Source: Dendrocalamus latiflorus (Eukaryota; Streptophyta; Magnoliopsida; Poales; Poaceae). From it: DNA of 64,000 nt. Of the stretch, positions 22,963 to 33,609 are shown in pieces. The position numbers and the translations under genes are program-made. The stretch spans positions 18,526,669 to 18,590,668 of the forward strand of contig CM029632.1 in assembly GCA_017311315.1 (NCBI GenBank). The letters run 5' to 3'. Under the pieces are notes generated by a model. It saw nothing but the letters and a program-made list of their open reading frames with translations. It was not told the origin of the DNA and ran no database searches. Every line of letters begins with the position of its first letter. Positions within the stretch are counted from its first letter, which is position 1.

Positions 22963-23242
22963 CGCCCCGCTTATTTCGGTTTGACTTTCTAGTTTCTGAC
23001 TTATTTTTCATTATTTATAAATTTTGTTTTTTTTGAACTTTTAGTTTTTTGAGCTTTTTTGCCGGTTCTTTTTCCTGTATTCATTTGCGTTGTTCGTGAT
23101 GAACTAACATATTTTTTCTATTTTTTAATTTTTTAAATTTAATTACGCCAAATAAGCCACCTTTAGCTACAGTATAATTTCAGCCAGTTACAGTGCAATT
23201 TCAGCCATAAGCCACTATTTTTCAGCCCAACCGAGCGGGGCC
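22963..23242. mobile_element. Small TE-like repeat, copy C (best-preserved ends)
   Basis: Copy of the family at 10018. The left end GCCCCGCTTATTTCGGTTTG and the right end CAGCCCAACCGAGCGGGGCC are imperfect inverted repeats, making this the copy of choice for defining the family. Confidence 0.65.
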
Positions 23243-23289
23243 TTAATTTATAAATAGAAGTTCTTAATCATTGTAAATTTGTACTTATG

Positions 23290-24420
23290 AAGAAAAAAGC
23301 AATAAAGAAAGACATGAATTCCCCCTATCTCTTTGTATGTTTAATCCATTATTTGCATTATCTTTGTTTGATCATCTCCTTTGCATAGAAGGAAACGATC
23401 TGACTGAACTCGCCAGCGACGGTTCCTCAACACGTTACCAGCACGAATCGCTCTGGTGAATCGAAGGTAATCATCGAAACACTCATAGATTGAATTGTCT
23501 ATATCTAGATCATTTTAAATTCCGCAAAATTTAATTTCTAGATTATTTTATACGATGCAAATCCACTATAAATCCACCGCGAGAAGACTTGGAGTCGCTG
23601 GCTAAGCCGATCGGTAGATTTGTGCAAAAGAGTAGATGTTGATTGCATTGTAGATTGAAAAAAAAAGAACATGCGAGCGCCGCCCGTATGCGTCGCATGA
23701 ACCGCCGACCGACTGCCCGCATGCACTGGCCTGCACCCTGCCAGCCACTCGAGCTATCGTGCCGCTCGTCCGAGCCACCTGCAAGCGGCTGAACACGATG
23801 TTGGCCGTCGCGCTGCCCATCCATGCCGCCTGCACGCGGCCGCCCGAGCGCCGCCTGCACGCGCCACCGCCTGAGCGCTCCAGCTTGCAGCCGCGCTGGA
23901 CCGTCGCTGCCGGGGCCCCCCATGGCCATCGCTGGAGCCCTGCATGGCTGCTGCCGCCCGACCTCACGTTGAGCACCACCGCCGGTTCGCATGGCCGCGA
24001 CCACGCCGCCCAAGTCGCACGGCCGCTCTGCATCACCGCTTGTGTCCTGAGCACCACCGGCTAGATGCGTCGCTCCCAAGCGCCGCCGCCTGCATGCACC
24101 ACTCCCGAGCATCGCCGGCTAGATGCGCCGCCGCGTCGCTCAGCCGCTCTGATTTCACCCCACATGGTCGTGCCGCTTGCCCGCTCCGGCGTCACCCCGC
24201 ACGACTCCCGTGCCACCTTAGTTATCGCTCCGCACGGGCATTGGCTGCCCGCCACCCACCATGTATGAATAGGGGTAGTGGAAACCCTACCCCTTCACCC
24301 TTAATTGGTTGGCTTGGGCTGAATGGATTGGGGAATTTGCCTCAGTTCGGGAGAAAAAGAGAAAAAAATGAAGGGCGGGCGGCTCCTGAGATTTGCAAAA
24401 AGGATCCTCTGAAATCCTGA
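23290..24420. other. Possible retroelement leader plus GC-rich unassigned sequence
   Basis: At 23420-23460, CAACACGTTACCAGCACGAA resembles the leader just inside some plant Copia LTRs, but no LTR pair was found. From 23680 to 24270 the sequence is GC-rich and open on both strands in low-complexity frames (Arg/Ala/Pro/His). I cannot support a gene. Confidence 0.3.
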
Positions 24421-24561
24421 AATTGCGAGAAACGTCTCGATCTTGACGACGCGTCTGTCAGCTCGGCGCGTTCGTTCTTGCATCGCTTCTTCAGGCGGCA
24501 GGTGCGGACCCACAAGGTATGTTGGATGGGTCACGGTATACCCTGGGGCCAGCCAACTTAG

Positions 24562-24906
24562 CACTCCACACGCCCGGCACCTCCAGCTGATCCAGTCAAT
24601 CCGTTGGTTCGCCTGCCGCACGAGGGCAGCGCCCTGAAGACGGCGGTGGTCGTCACCGGCGGTCTCGTCCTCGCCTGGATCACCGTGGAGGCCACCTTCA
24701 AGCCCTTCCTCGACCGTCTCTGCGCCGCCGTCACCAGCTCCATTGACCCCGACGAGGATCCTGCCACCGCCCCCGCCGCCGACGAGGACGCCGACGCGGC
24801 CGCCCAGCATACCGCGCTGCTGCTCCCGGCCGAGGAGAAGGGAAAGGAGAAGGAGGTCGAGCTGGAGGAAAAGGGGGAGGGGGCCGTGGCCGCCAAGGCC
24901 GAGTGA
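24562..24906 (+). CDS. OEP7-like chloroplast outer-envelope protein (5' end unclear)
   Basis: The frame reads LKTAVVVTGGLVLAWITVEA, then TFKPFLDRLCAAVTSSIDPD, EDPA, and an acidic Lys/Glu-rich tail ending AAKAE with TGA at 24904-24906. A single hydrophobic segment of about 18 residues followed by an F-KPFLD...SIDP-DPD signature is typical of the small tail/signal-anchored outer envelope membrane protein 7 family, which inserts in the plastid outer envelope. The frame is open from 24562 but contains no ATG: the likely start is lost or lies in an upstream exon. The C-terminal acidic extension is longer than in the Arabidopsis-type protein. It may be a functional gene with an unseen exon or a 5'-truncated copy. 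Confidence 0.55.
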   Translation, partial: HSTRPAPPADPVNPLVRLPHEGSALKTAVVVTGGLVLAWITVEATFKPFLDRLCAAVTSSIDPDEDPATAPAADEDADAAAQHTALLLPAEEKGKEKEVELEEKGEGAVAAKAE

Positions 24907-24919
24907 AGGAGGCGGTGCC

Positions 24920-26860
24920 CCGCACTGTCTGGTTCCGCTTCTGAATAGTATGCTGTGAACCTGTTCTATGATTTTGGAGCTTGCCATGGATGATGCAGTG
25001 TTTGAATTATAATATCATCATCTGCATCTTTTTAGTACTCACCTCAGCTTACCCTTTTGTTTGCATTAGTTTTTGGCAAAATTCATCATATACCCTCCTC
25101 ATAGTTCAGAATCTAGAATATACCCTCCTACACATCCAAATTCATAATATACCCTCCTCCAATCTATTTACTTTACAAAACACCCTTTTTATACCCTCCA
25201 ATGTATTATACTGTATTTTGGCACCAATGTACCCATTTTACCCCCACCATCATATTCCCTTGAACCTCGTGCTTGTCGCGGCGCAGGCGGGTTGGCTCTA
25301 CCCCGAGACGCCGCCTGCTGGTGGTGATGGCACCAACTGAGGCGGCGTCGCGGTGGCTCTGGGCCGAGGCGTCGCGGCGGCATCGAGGCGAGGCGGCGCG
25401 TGGGCTTGGAGGCGACGGCGCCGCGGCTTCCAGGCGAGGCGGCGCGGCGGATTTACCCGGCGGTTCGAGGCGGCGAAGCGGCTCCGGCGGCGCGGCGGCT
25501 CTGGGCCGAGGCGACGCGGCGGCGCGGCGGCATCGAGGCGAGGCGGCGCGTGGACTTGGAGGCGGCGGCGGCGTGGCGGATTCAAGCGGCGGCAGGTGAC
25601 TGGTCACTGGTGAGATCATCTACCCCTTCCCCTCCTCTTCCCCCTGGCGCCTCCCTTCCCCTTCTCTTCCCCCTGGCGCCTCCGGCTGACCCCGGCGCCG
25701 CACTCCTCACTGGCTTCGTCGACCTCCCCGGCCAGGGCGTATCGCCGGTTCCTGCCACCCCTTCCCGCACGCTCCTATACATTGGAGGGTATAAAGAGGG
25801 TGTTTTGTAAAGTAAATAGATTGGAGGAGGGTATATTATGAATTTGGATGTGTAGGAGGGTATATTCTAGATTCTGAACTATGAGGAGGGTATATGATGA
25901 ATTTTGCCTTAGTTTTTAGCATTTACTACATGTCCTTGATGTGATGCTACATGTCTGTGTGTGTGCCTTCATTTCTCTATAAGCTGCTTGCTTATGCTAT
26001 TGATAAGAAAATGTTAGTGTAACATGGAGCTCTTCAGATCTTGCATCTGCAGGATCTTCAGTCATTTCAAAGCATTTGCTATGCTAGTGTAAAACAATTG
26101 AGAGTATTACCTCCTATTTGCAAATTTCTAGCTGATATGCCCATTAGGTGAGAACTGAGAAGAACACTAGGCATTTTAGGTCATGAGTGCCACCCGTTGT
26201 ATGGTGATACGGTGCACCAGCCAATTATTTTGTGCTGTTATTCATGCTGTGATATAGGCACTTCCTGTGAGTGAAATAGGCACTCATCTGGTTTCGCTTC
26301 TGAATGGTATTATGTTGCCTCTTAGTTCTGTTTCTATGATTTCAGGGAATCAATGTCTCATGGATGATGCAAGGTTTGGATTCTAATATCAGTATCTTCA
26401 TCTTTTAGTACTCAGCTCAGCCCACATGTGTTGTTAATGGCTACATTAGTATTCGGTATATGCTATTGATGTGATCATATATGTTTGTGCATGCTGATGC
26501 TTTTTTTTTTTACCTAGAAGCTGTTGCTGTTAATGGCTACATTAGTATTCGGTATATGCTATTGATGTGATCATATATGTTTGCTTTTGGTCATGTGGCA
26601 AGAAATGGTTCAGTTATTTCCATTTCTAGATCAATTGTTGAACCATTCGATATGCTAGCATAAATCGATTGCCCAATTCCCAATATCACTTCCTATGTAT
26701 AATATCGGATCTGGCATATCTATTTGGTGAGGAAGACAATTGACCATTTTGAGTGTTAAGTTCTGCCAGATATATGCCTTGAGAAGTTGCAGCGTTGTTT
26801 TTATGCTGTCATTCATGCAGTAGGATATATGGACACTCTCTCTTATGTTGAAAGGTAGTT
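24920..26860. repeat. Tandem duplication of the OEP7-like 3' flank
   Basis: Sequence after the stop (24925-25060, then 25918-26270 across the MULE) recurs diverged at about 26275-26860. Matching landmarks are TCTGGTTCCGCTTCTGAAT / TCTGGTTTCGCTTCTGAAT, CATGGATGATGCA, TTTTAGTACTCA, GCTATGCTAGTGTAAA / GATATGCTAGCATAAA, and TTATTCATGCTGTGATATAGG / TCATTCATGCAGTAGGATATATGG. In addition, a 55-bp stretch starting GTTAATGGCTACATTAG is directly repeated at 26433 and 26529. The coding part is not duplicated. Confidence 0.7.
25075..25908. mobile_element. Mutator-like (MULE) element, ~131-bp TIRs, TSD TTAGTTTTT
   Basis: The left TIR (25075-25205) starts GGCAAAATTCATCATATACC and the right TIR (25778-25908) is its inverse, nearly identical over about 131 bp (one clear mismatch, CCTTTTTAT versus CCTCTTTAT). 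Both sides carry the 9-bp duplication TTAGTTTTT (25066-25074 and 25909-25917). Long TIRs and a 9-bp TSD are diagnostic of MULEs. The interior (25260-25775) is strongly GC-rich with internal GGCGGCGCG-type repeats and no transposase, so this is a non-autonomous, Pack-MULE-like element. TIR identity suggests a recent insertion. Confidence 0.92.
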
Positions 26861-27177
26861 CATAGGATAATGAAGCTACTTGATTAAGATGGGTGATGGT
26901 GATAGTATTTTGGATGATTGTCTAGTCATATTTATTGAGTGAGATATTTTCTTTGAAGTGGATGAAGATGATATAATCGAAACTTTCATGTCCTTTAGAA
27001 AACGTAGGCTAAAAAAGTCAGATAAGTAGTATTGTAAGTCTCTTTTATATATATTTCAAACTATTAGTATGGTGTTTGAACTATTTATATTGTAATTTGT
27101 ACAAGTTTTCAACTTAATCCTTGAATTTAAGACTTATCATATCACTACTACAGAAAGGCTAATAGTAGACGGCAAAT

Positions 27178-27432
27178 CACAGACGGTTTTGTGAAACCGT
27201 CTGTAATGTAAACTATTACAGACGGTTTTAATTTGAAGGCCGTCTGTGGTATTTGTGGCGGGAAAAAGGAGTATCACAGACGGTTCTTACTGCTGAACCG
27301 TCTGTGATACTGGAATATCACAGACGGTTTTTATTAAAAACCGTCTGTGTTGTGTCGACTATCACAGCCGGTTGTTGTTAAGAACCGTCTGGGAATGTTC
27401 ACAGACGGTTTTTCACAAGAACCGGCTGTGAT
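27178..27432. repeat. CACTA subterminal repeat block 1 (left)
   Basis: Six hairpin-forming units of the form TCACAGACGGTT-spacer-AACCGTCTGTGA, with variants such as CACAGCCGG and CCGTCTGGGA. Such motifs are the binding sites of the TNPA-type protein in En/Spm elements; that role is inferred here from the family. Confidence 0.85.
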
Positions 27433-27552
27433 GTCCCTTTGTCTGTCATATTCTAGATCAGAGGTTAATATATAAGTACACATTGCTTCTAATAACTTAA
27501 CTACAGAACTACTGAGACAAGAGGTCACAAATTAAAGGCAAATTTATTAATT

Positions 27553-28107
27553 TCAATTAGAGGCAAATTTATTACAAAAGTCGCACAGGTAAAGAGTTTC
27601 CCAGATTGTATTCTTTTGGGCTTCGTAAGCTTCTTCTTCAACTTGGGGACTTGGAGGATCAGCCGCTAAATTCTCGAACGCCGTTAAGATTGCCCTTGTC
27701 CTCAGCACTTCCTCGTGCAGCCTGGGCAAATGATCAGCAGCATCCATAATGTCGTACAGGATAGCATGAAAAGATTCCTCAGAATCTGCCGTTTCTGCTT
27801 GATCGGCAAGGCTATCCATCAGTCTCTGCAATGCGTGTAGAGCTTCTTCCGCATTGCGCACATTGTGGAGAAGAACCAGGGTGAGGGCTGTTTCCCTTTC
27901 TTGAGCGGCAGCGAGACGCCTCCGTCGACGGCGGAGGATCAGGTCAAGCTGACGGATGCAAGAAAGTCGGGGAAGGAGAGCAGGGCGGGTGCGGAGAAGC
28001 TGCTCCAGAAGCAAATTGCTGGCCGCCTGTGTAAGGTTCCGGCCGAACAATTCGTGATGAACAAATGAGAGGAAGGAGATGATCACAAGAACAGTAGTAG
28101 AAGCCAT
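27553..28107 (-). CDS. Unknown 184-aa protein carried in the CACTA left end
   Basis: An uninterrupted frame of 184 codons opens with a hydrophobic N-terminus (ASTTVLVIISFLSFVHHELF). It is followed by a basic Arg-run (LILRRRRRRLAAAQ) near residues 57-70 and a long Leu/Glu/Ala-rich helical part without Pro. The C-terminus is LYLCDFCNKFASN. A TATA-like TTAAATATG lies on the minus strand at about 28180, some 70 bp upstream of the ATG at 28107. The frame is closed by TAA in AT-rich sequence. It lies between subterminal repeat blocks 1 and 2, so it moves with the transposon. I do not recognise the family. It could be a captured host gene with a signal-anchor and helical bundle, or a transposon-specific accessory gene. 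Confidence 0.5.
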   Translation of the reverse strand: MASTTVLVIISFLSFVHHELFGRNLTQAASNLLLEQLLRTRPALLPRLSCIRQLDLILRRRRRRLAAAQERETALTLVLLHNVRNAEEALHALQRLMDSLADQAETADSEESFHAILYDIMDAADHLPRLHEEVLRTRAILTAFENLAADPPSPQVEEEAYEAQKNTIWETLYLCDFCNKFASN

Positions 28108-28320
28108 GTTGTATTAATTGTATATTGTATTGTACGTACGTAGAAGCTAGCTAGAGACCTGGATTAGGAGCGCATATTTAACCTTTAGCACAAACGGTTC
28201 GTATACCCAAACATGAATGATATAGACGCTTCGTATAATGATCGAGAGACGTTAATTAGACGATCGAAACACGAAGCGTTCTGGCATCGAAACACGCGCG
28301 AAGCGTTCTGGTATGAAGCT

Positions 28321-28404
28321 TATCACAGACGGTTTTTTTATAAAAAACCGTCTGCGATAATTTATTATCACAGACGGGTTTTAGTTAAAAACCGTCTGTG
28401 ATAA
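28321..28404. repeat. CACTA repeat block 2 (internal)
   Basis: Two hairpin units of the CACAGACGG(T/G)TT...AACCGTCTGTGAT type lie more than 1 kb from the end, between the minus-strand gene and TNP2. Confidence 0.85.
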
Positions 28405-28586
28405 TGACTAAGTCATTTATTGCGCTGCTCAGACCGCATCGTCTTTATTTCGATCCAGATCTAGCCACTGTTGCGCACTTTTTCACTCGGGAGGAAGCTA
28501 GAGCGATTTCAGGCCAGTTAATTTGGTGGGAAGAGGCAGAGATTGAGCTTTGAATTAAGATTCAGACTTTCCTGGTTGCTGTAGAT

Positions 28587-31500
28587 ATGGTTAGTAATGA
28601 AATTTATTTATTTTTAATTGCATTACAATTTAGGTGTAAGTAATCCATGAGTGGTTATTGAAGATGGTTAATTAATTTGCAAAATTGTTGGTTATATAAT
28701 AGCTATTGTGTTTGTAATATGAATTGAGCTAGGAAATTAAGTCTCAATATAATAAATGTGGCCGGTATATATGTAGTTATAATTAGTTATTCTAGATTTT
28801 AATACTAAGTTGTTATATATGTACGTAACGTAGGACCGAAGTTGGATGTATGCCGCGAGCCGTGTGAGTGAAGAGTACATTAATGGCGTTTCTGCTTTTA
28901 TAAGAGCCGCCGAGGAGGATATGTTGAATAAGGGGGTGGAATATATGTGCTGTCCATGCACTGACTGCGAGAATTTGAAGATGTTTAAGAACCGAGGGCA
29001 AATTGAAGCGCACTTGATTCGGAGGGGTTTCAAAAAGGATTATACGTGTTGGACCAGTCATGGCGAAGTGAATGATCATATGCCGCCGGATGACATCGCC
29101 GGTGAAGTGAATGATATGCCCCCGGATGACATCGCAGGTGAAGTGAATGACATGCCGCCGGCTGATGTCGATTGTGGCTCGGATTCGGATAGGTTGCACG
29201 ATGATAATCTGGATCAGATGCTTCGCGATGTAGAAGAGAACTATGATGAGAGAGAGTATGTTAAATTCCGTGGCTTGATGGAGGACTCAGAGAAACCTTT
29301 GTACACGGGCTGCAAGTACACGAGGTTGTCGAGCGTGCTTGAACTGTTGAAATTGAAGGCAAGCAACGGTTGGTCCGACAAGAGTTTCACGGCGCTGCTA
29401 GGTCTTTTAGCGGACATACTTCCGGAGGGAAATGAGTTGCCTAAAACCACGTATAAAGCCAAGAAGGTTCTTTGTCCGTTGGGAATGGAAGTAGAAAGAA
29501 TACATGCATGCCCGAACGACTGTATCCTCTACCGTAAAGAGTATGCAAACATGCATGTATGTCCAGTGTGCAACACATCCCGATACAAACGTAACAATCA
29601 ATCAGATGATGGCGAGGGAACAGAGGCGAAGAAAGGACTTCCTACTAAGGTGGCATGGTATTTTCCTATAATTCCCCGTTTGAAAAGGTTTTATGCAAAT
29701 CCAAAGGAGGCAAAACTGCTGCGTTGGCACTCGGAGGAGCGCAAGAAGGATGGAATGCTAAGACACCTTGCTGATTCCGCGCAGTGGAGAAACATCGATA
29801 GGAGTTTTGCAGAGTTCGGTGCAGAACCAAGGAATATAAGGTTTGGACTGAGTACAGATGGAATGAATCCATTCAGTAGCATGAGCAGCCGACATAGCAC
29901 ATGGCCCGTGACTCTCTGCATCTATAACCTTCCTCCTTGGTTGTGTATGAAGCGAAAGTACATTTTGCTGTCGATACTTATCCAAGGGCCAAAACAACCT
30001 AGGAATGATATCGATGTGTTCCTAGCACCGTTGGCGAAAGATCTAAAAGTACTGTGGAACGAAGGGGTACAGGTATGGGATGCATACAAACGAGAGAACT
30101 TCACTCTGCGCTCCTTATTGTTCTGCACCATAAATGATTATCCTGCCCTTGGTAACCTATCGGGCCATAGTATAAAAGGTGCCAAAGCTTGTACTCACTG
30201 TTTAGATGGTACCGAGAGTGTGTGGCTGAGACACTCACGCAAAACCGTCTACATGCGTCACCGCCGGTTCCTTCGGAGGGCTCACCCATACCGCAAGATG
30301 AAGAAACAATTTGACGGAGAGAAGGAAGACGGTTCAGCTCCAAGGCATTTAAGGGGACGCGAGGTTTATGATGTGGTTAAGGATTTATATGTTGTCCTCG
30401 GAAAGAGACGTAAATTGAGGGCTCATGAGAAGAACACCTGGAAGAAGAGATCAATATTTTGGGACTTACCTTATTGGGAGTACCTAGATGTTCGGCACTG
30501 CATCGACGTCATGCACGTAGAAAAGAATGTGTGCAACAGCTTGATTAGTCTCTTACTGAACATCCGTGATAAAACAAAGGACGGCGTCAACGCACGGCTT
30601 GACTTGGCTGATATGCACATCAGGCCTGAGTTAGCACCGACATGCACTGATAATGCACGAACGTACCTTCCCCCTGCGTGTTACACTCTGTCCAAGGCTG
30701 AGAAAACAGAACTGTGCCAGTGCTTGCATGGTGTCAAAGTTCCGTCTGGTTACTCCGGCAACGTGAAGAAACTTGTTTCGATGCAAGATTTGAAGTTAAA
30801 TGGCATGAAGTCTCATGATTGTCATGTGCTGATGACACAGATGCTCCCTATTGCAATTAGAAATATTTTGCCGATCAAAGTCCGAGAGACAATCATGAGG
30901 CTATGTTATTTCTTTAACACAATTGCTCAGAAGGTCATTGATCCCGAAGGACTAGATGCTCTGCAGGACGAGGTGGTGATGACTCTATGTCACCTTGAAA
31001 TGTATTTCCCTCCTTCGTTTTTCGATATCATGGTCCATCTCATTGTTCACGTTGTGTGGGAGATAAAAATGTGCGGGCCCGTATTCCTACGTAGCATGTA
31101 CCCATTTGAGAGGTTCATGGGAATTCTCAAGTCCTACGTACGGAATCGTTCTCGGCCGGAGGGCAGCATTGTCGAAGGTTATGCAAGCGAAGAGGTCATT
31201 GAGTTTTGTGTCGATTATATGGCTCAGATTCAGCCGATAGGTGTCCCTCAATCTCGTCATGAGGGGAGGCTGAAGGGTCTCGGAACTATCGGAAGGAATG
31301 TGTACACATGACTGAAGTGGCGCCTTATGTGGACCAGCACAAGGGAGTGCTTCGGCAACAGAATCCGGAGCGGCCGGATGTTTGGATCATGAGGCAACAC
31401 AACCGTCGGTTCAACCAATGGTTGAAGGAGCAAATCGCTAGGAGCTCGCCGAGTGAGACGCTGACATGGTTGGCAAAAGGGCCGACATTTACAGTTGTGA

Positions 31501-32039
31501 CATGGCAAGGATATGACATAAATGGGTACACATTCTATACGCAGTCTCAGGATGTCAAGAGCACTAACCAGAACAGCGGTGTCCGCATAGATGCATTCAG
31601 TACCGATGGGTCGAGAAACTCGTACTATGGCTTCATAGAAGATATTTGGGAGCTCGACTATGTGGTTTTCAAGATCCCCTTATTTCGCTGCCGTTGGGTG
31701 CATCTCCCACAGGTGAAGGTTGACAAGTACGGTGTCACGACCGTGGACCTCCAACGTGTCGGGTACAAAGATGAACCATTCGTACTCGCCAATCAAGTTG
31801 TTCAAGTTTTCTATGTAACCGACCCGGCAAATAAGAAACGCCATGTAGTTCTTCATGGAAAAAGGAGAATTGTCGGAGTGGAGAATGTAGTGGACGAGGA
31901 GGAATACAATCAATTTGACGAGTTACCTCCTTTTGGAAATGGCATAAGGGTCGACGATGAACAACGTGACGAAACTAGTTACGTACGCATTGATCATGAT
32001 GAAGGGCTAATTTTTAAAGGAAATAAGCAAGTACAATAA
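28587..32039 (+). CDS. TNP2-type CACTA transposase (one frameshift)
   Basis: The main exon (28834-31311) reads DRSWMYAASRV, the usual start of the transposase-associated zinc domain, with CCPCTDCENL at residues ~45-54 of the frame counted from the Met at 28846. The Transposase_21 core includes LSTDGMNPF (D338), CTINDYPALGNLSG (D431) and HCIDVMHVEKNV (E559). A DUF4218-like region (about 645-790) follows. The start codon itself is probably ATG at 28587-28589, directly followed by GTTAGT. The intron would end with AG at 28833, giving M-DRSWMY. The frame breaks at 31311 (TGA). The next frame, 31308-32039, carries the DUF4216-type C-terminus (YYGFIEDIWELDYVVFKIPL), so a small indel near 31300 separates two halves of one protein. 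Confidence 0.88.
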
Positions 32040-32190
32040 GAATGTATATGTGAAAATGTGTGACAATTTTGAGATGTATATGTGAAAATGTGTGATGTAG
32101 TCAATTTTGAGATGTATATGTGAAAATGTGTGATGTAGTCAATTTTGAGATGTATATGTGAAAATGTATATGTGTGATGTATTTGAGAAT
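32040..32190. repeat. Tandem repeat downstream of TNP2 (~45 bp, about three copies)
   Basis: TTTTGAGATGTATATGTGAA followed by AATGTGTGATGTAGTCAA repeats about three times directly after the transposase stop. Confidence 0.75.
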
Positions 32191-32324
32191 GACAAAATGT
32201 ATCAAGAAATACACTGTGCGAATGCAGCTGGTTGGTGTTGTATATGAATGCAGCTGTTTGGTAGTTGATATGAATGCAGATGTGTAGTTATTGGTGTTGT
32301 CTTAATTGCAACAGCCGGCAAAGG

Positions 32325-32492
32325 CTTATCACAGACGGTTCTAAATTTAGAACTGTCTGTGATAACATATCACAGACGGTTCTAAGTTTAGAACCGTCTG
32401 TGATAGTAAACTATCACAGACGGTTTTTAACTCAAAACCGTCTGTGATATGTTATCACAGACGGTTCTAAGTTTAGAACCGTCTGTGATAAT
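32325..32492. repeat. CACTA repeat block 3 (internal)
   Basis: Four consecutive hairpin units TATCACAGACGGTTCTAAGT / TTAGAACCGTCTGTGATA, spaced by a few bases, between TNP2 and the second gene. Confidence 0.9.
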
Positions 32493-32529
32493 CTTCCTAC
32501 ATATACCCTCTCGCTAGAGTTTTCCGTGT

Positions 32530-32870
32530 GCGCTGCAGTTATTCAATTAGATCTAAATCCCGAGCCCGTCGTCGCCGCCGCCTCCCCGAGCCCTCGCCGG
32601 CTGCCTCCCCCAGCCCTCGCCGGCCGCCTCCCCGGACGAAGACGTCGCCGCAGCCTCCTCCTCCTCCGTCGCCGCCTCCCCGAGCCCGTCGCCTCCTCCT
32701 CCTCCGTTGCCGCCGCCTCCTCCTGCGTCGCCGCCTCCTCCTCCTCCGTCGCCTCCCCGAGCCCGTCGCCTCCTCCTCTTCCGTCGTCGTCGCCGCCTCC
32801 TCCTCCTCCGTCGCCGCCGCCTCCTCCTCCTACGTCCCTAAGGTCACCAAAACCGTAAGGTCATCAAATC
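32530..32870 (+). other. CT-rich low-complexity leader (GCCGCCTCC runs)
   Basis: Runs of CCTCCTCCTCCTCCG encode Pro/Ser/Ala in overlapping frames. It lies just after block 3 and probably is the 5' leader region of the second CACTA gene; no reliable protein is visible. Confidence 0.4.
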
Positions 32871-32879
32871 CCTCCCCGA

Positions 32880-33425
32880 GCTTCATGCTTACTGTTAGTG
32901 TTTAGGGTTGATGCTTGATGCTTCATACTGTTATGGTTAGTTGCTTAGTACATATTTAGGGTTGATGCTTCATGCTTACTGTTAGTGTTTAGGGTTGATG
33001 CTTGATACTTCATACTGTTATGGTTAGTTGCTTAATACATATTTAGGGTTGATGCTTCATGCTTACTGTTAGTGTTTAGGGTTGATGCTTGATGCTTCAT
33101 ACTGTTATGGTTAGTTGCTTAGTACATATTTAGGGTTGATGCTTCATGCTTACTGTTAGTGTTTAGGGTTGATGCTTGATGCTTGGTACATATTACATTG
33201 GTACATTGTTTACTGCAGTAGCTTAATTAGTTTGCTATTTGGTACATATTACATTGGTACATTATTTACTGCAGTAGCTTAATTAGTTTGCTATTTGGTA
33301 CATACTACATTGGTACATTGTTTACTGCAGTTGCTTAGTTTACATTGGTACATATTACATTGCTTGTTGTGTTAGTATATAGTATATAGTATATAGTATA
33401 TAGTATATAGTACATAGTATATAGT
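32880..33425. repeat. Tandem repeats with TTTAGGG motifs
   Basis: An ~88-bp unit (CTTCATGCTTACTGTTAGTG, then TTTAGGGTTGATGC repeated) occurs about 3.5 times from 32881. Then come three copies of a ~58-bp unit containing TTGGTACATATTACATTGG (33183-33350) and an AGTATAT microsatellite at 33376-33425. The plant telomere heptamer TTTAGGG recurs within the first array but is not itself tandem. Confidence 0.75.
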
Positions 33426-33609
33426 TTGAAATCATTTGGGTCCCCCTTCCCTCTACTCCTCTCCTCCCTTCTCCCCCTTCCCTCTACTCCTCTCCTGATC
33501 TCTTCCTAACATTGAGCATCATGTATCACTTTTCTTGCTTCCTCATCTTATCATGTGCAACCCTACAATTTGAGAGCACAAATTAACCAATCAAGGAAGA
33601 GTATATGAT

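Noticed and set aside
32880..33190. Interstitial telomere array
   Set aside because: TTTAGGG occurs once or twice per 88-bp unit and is never tandem.
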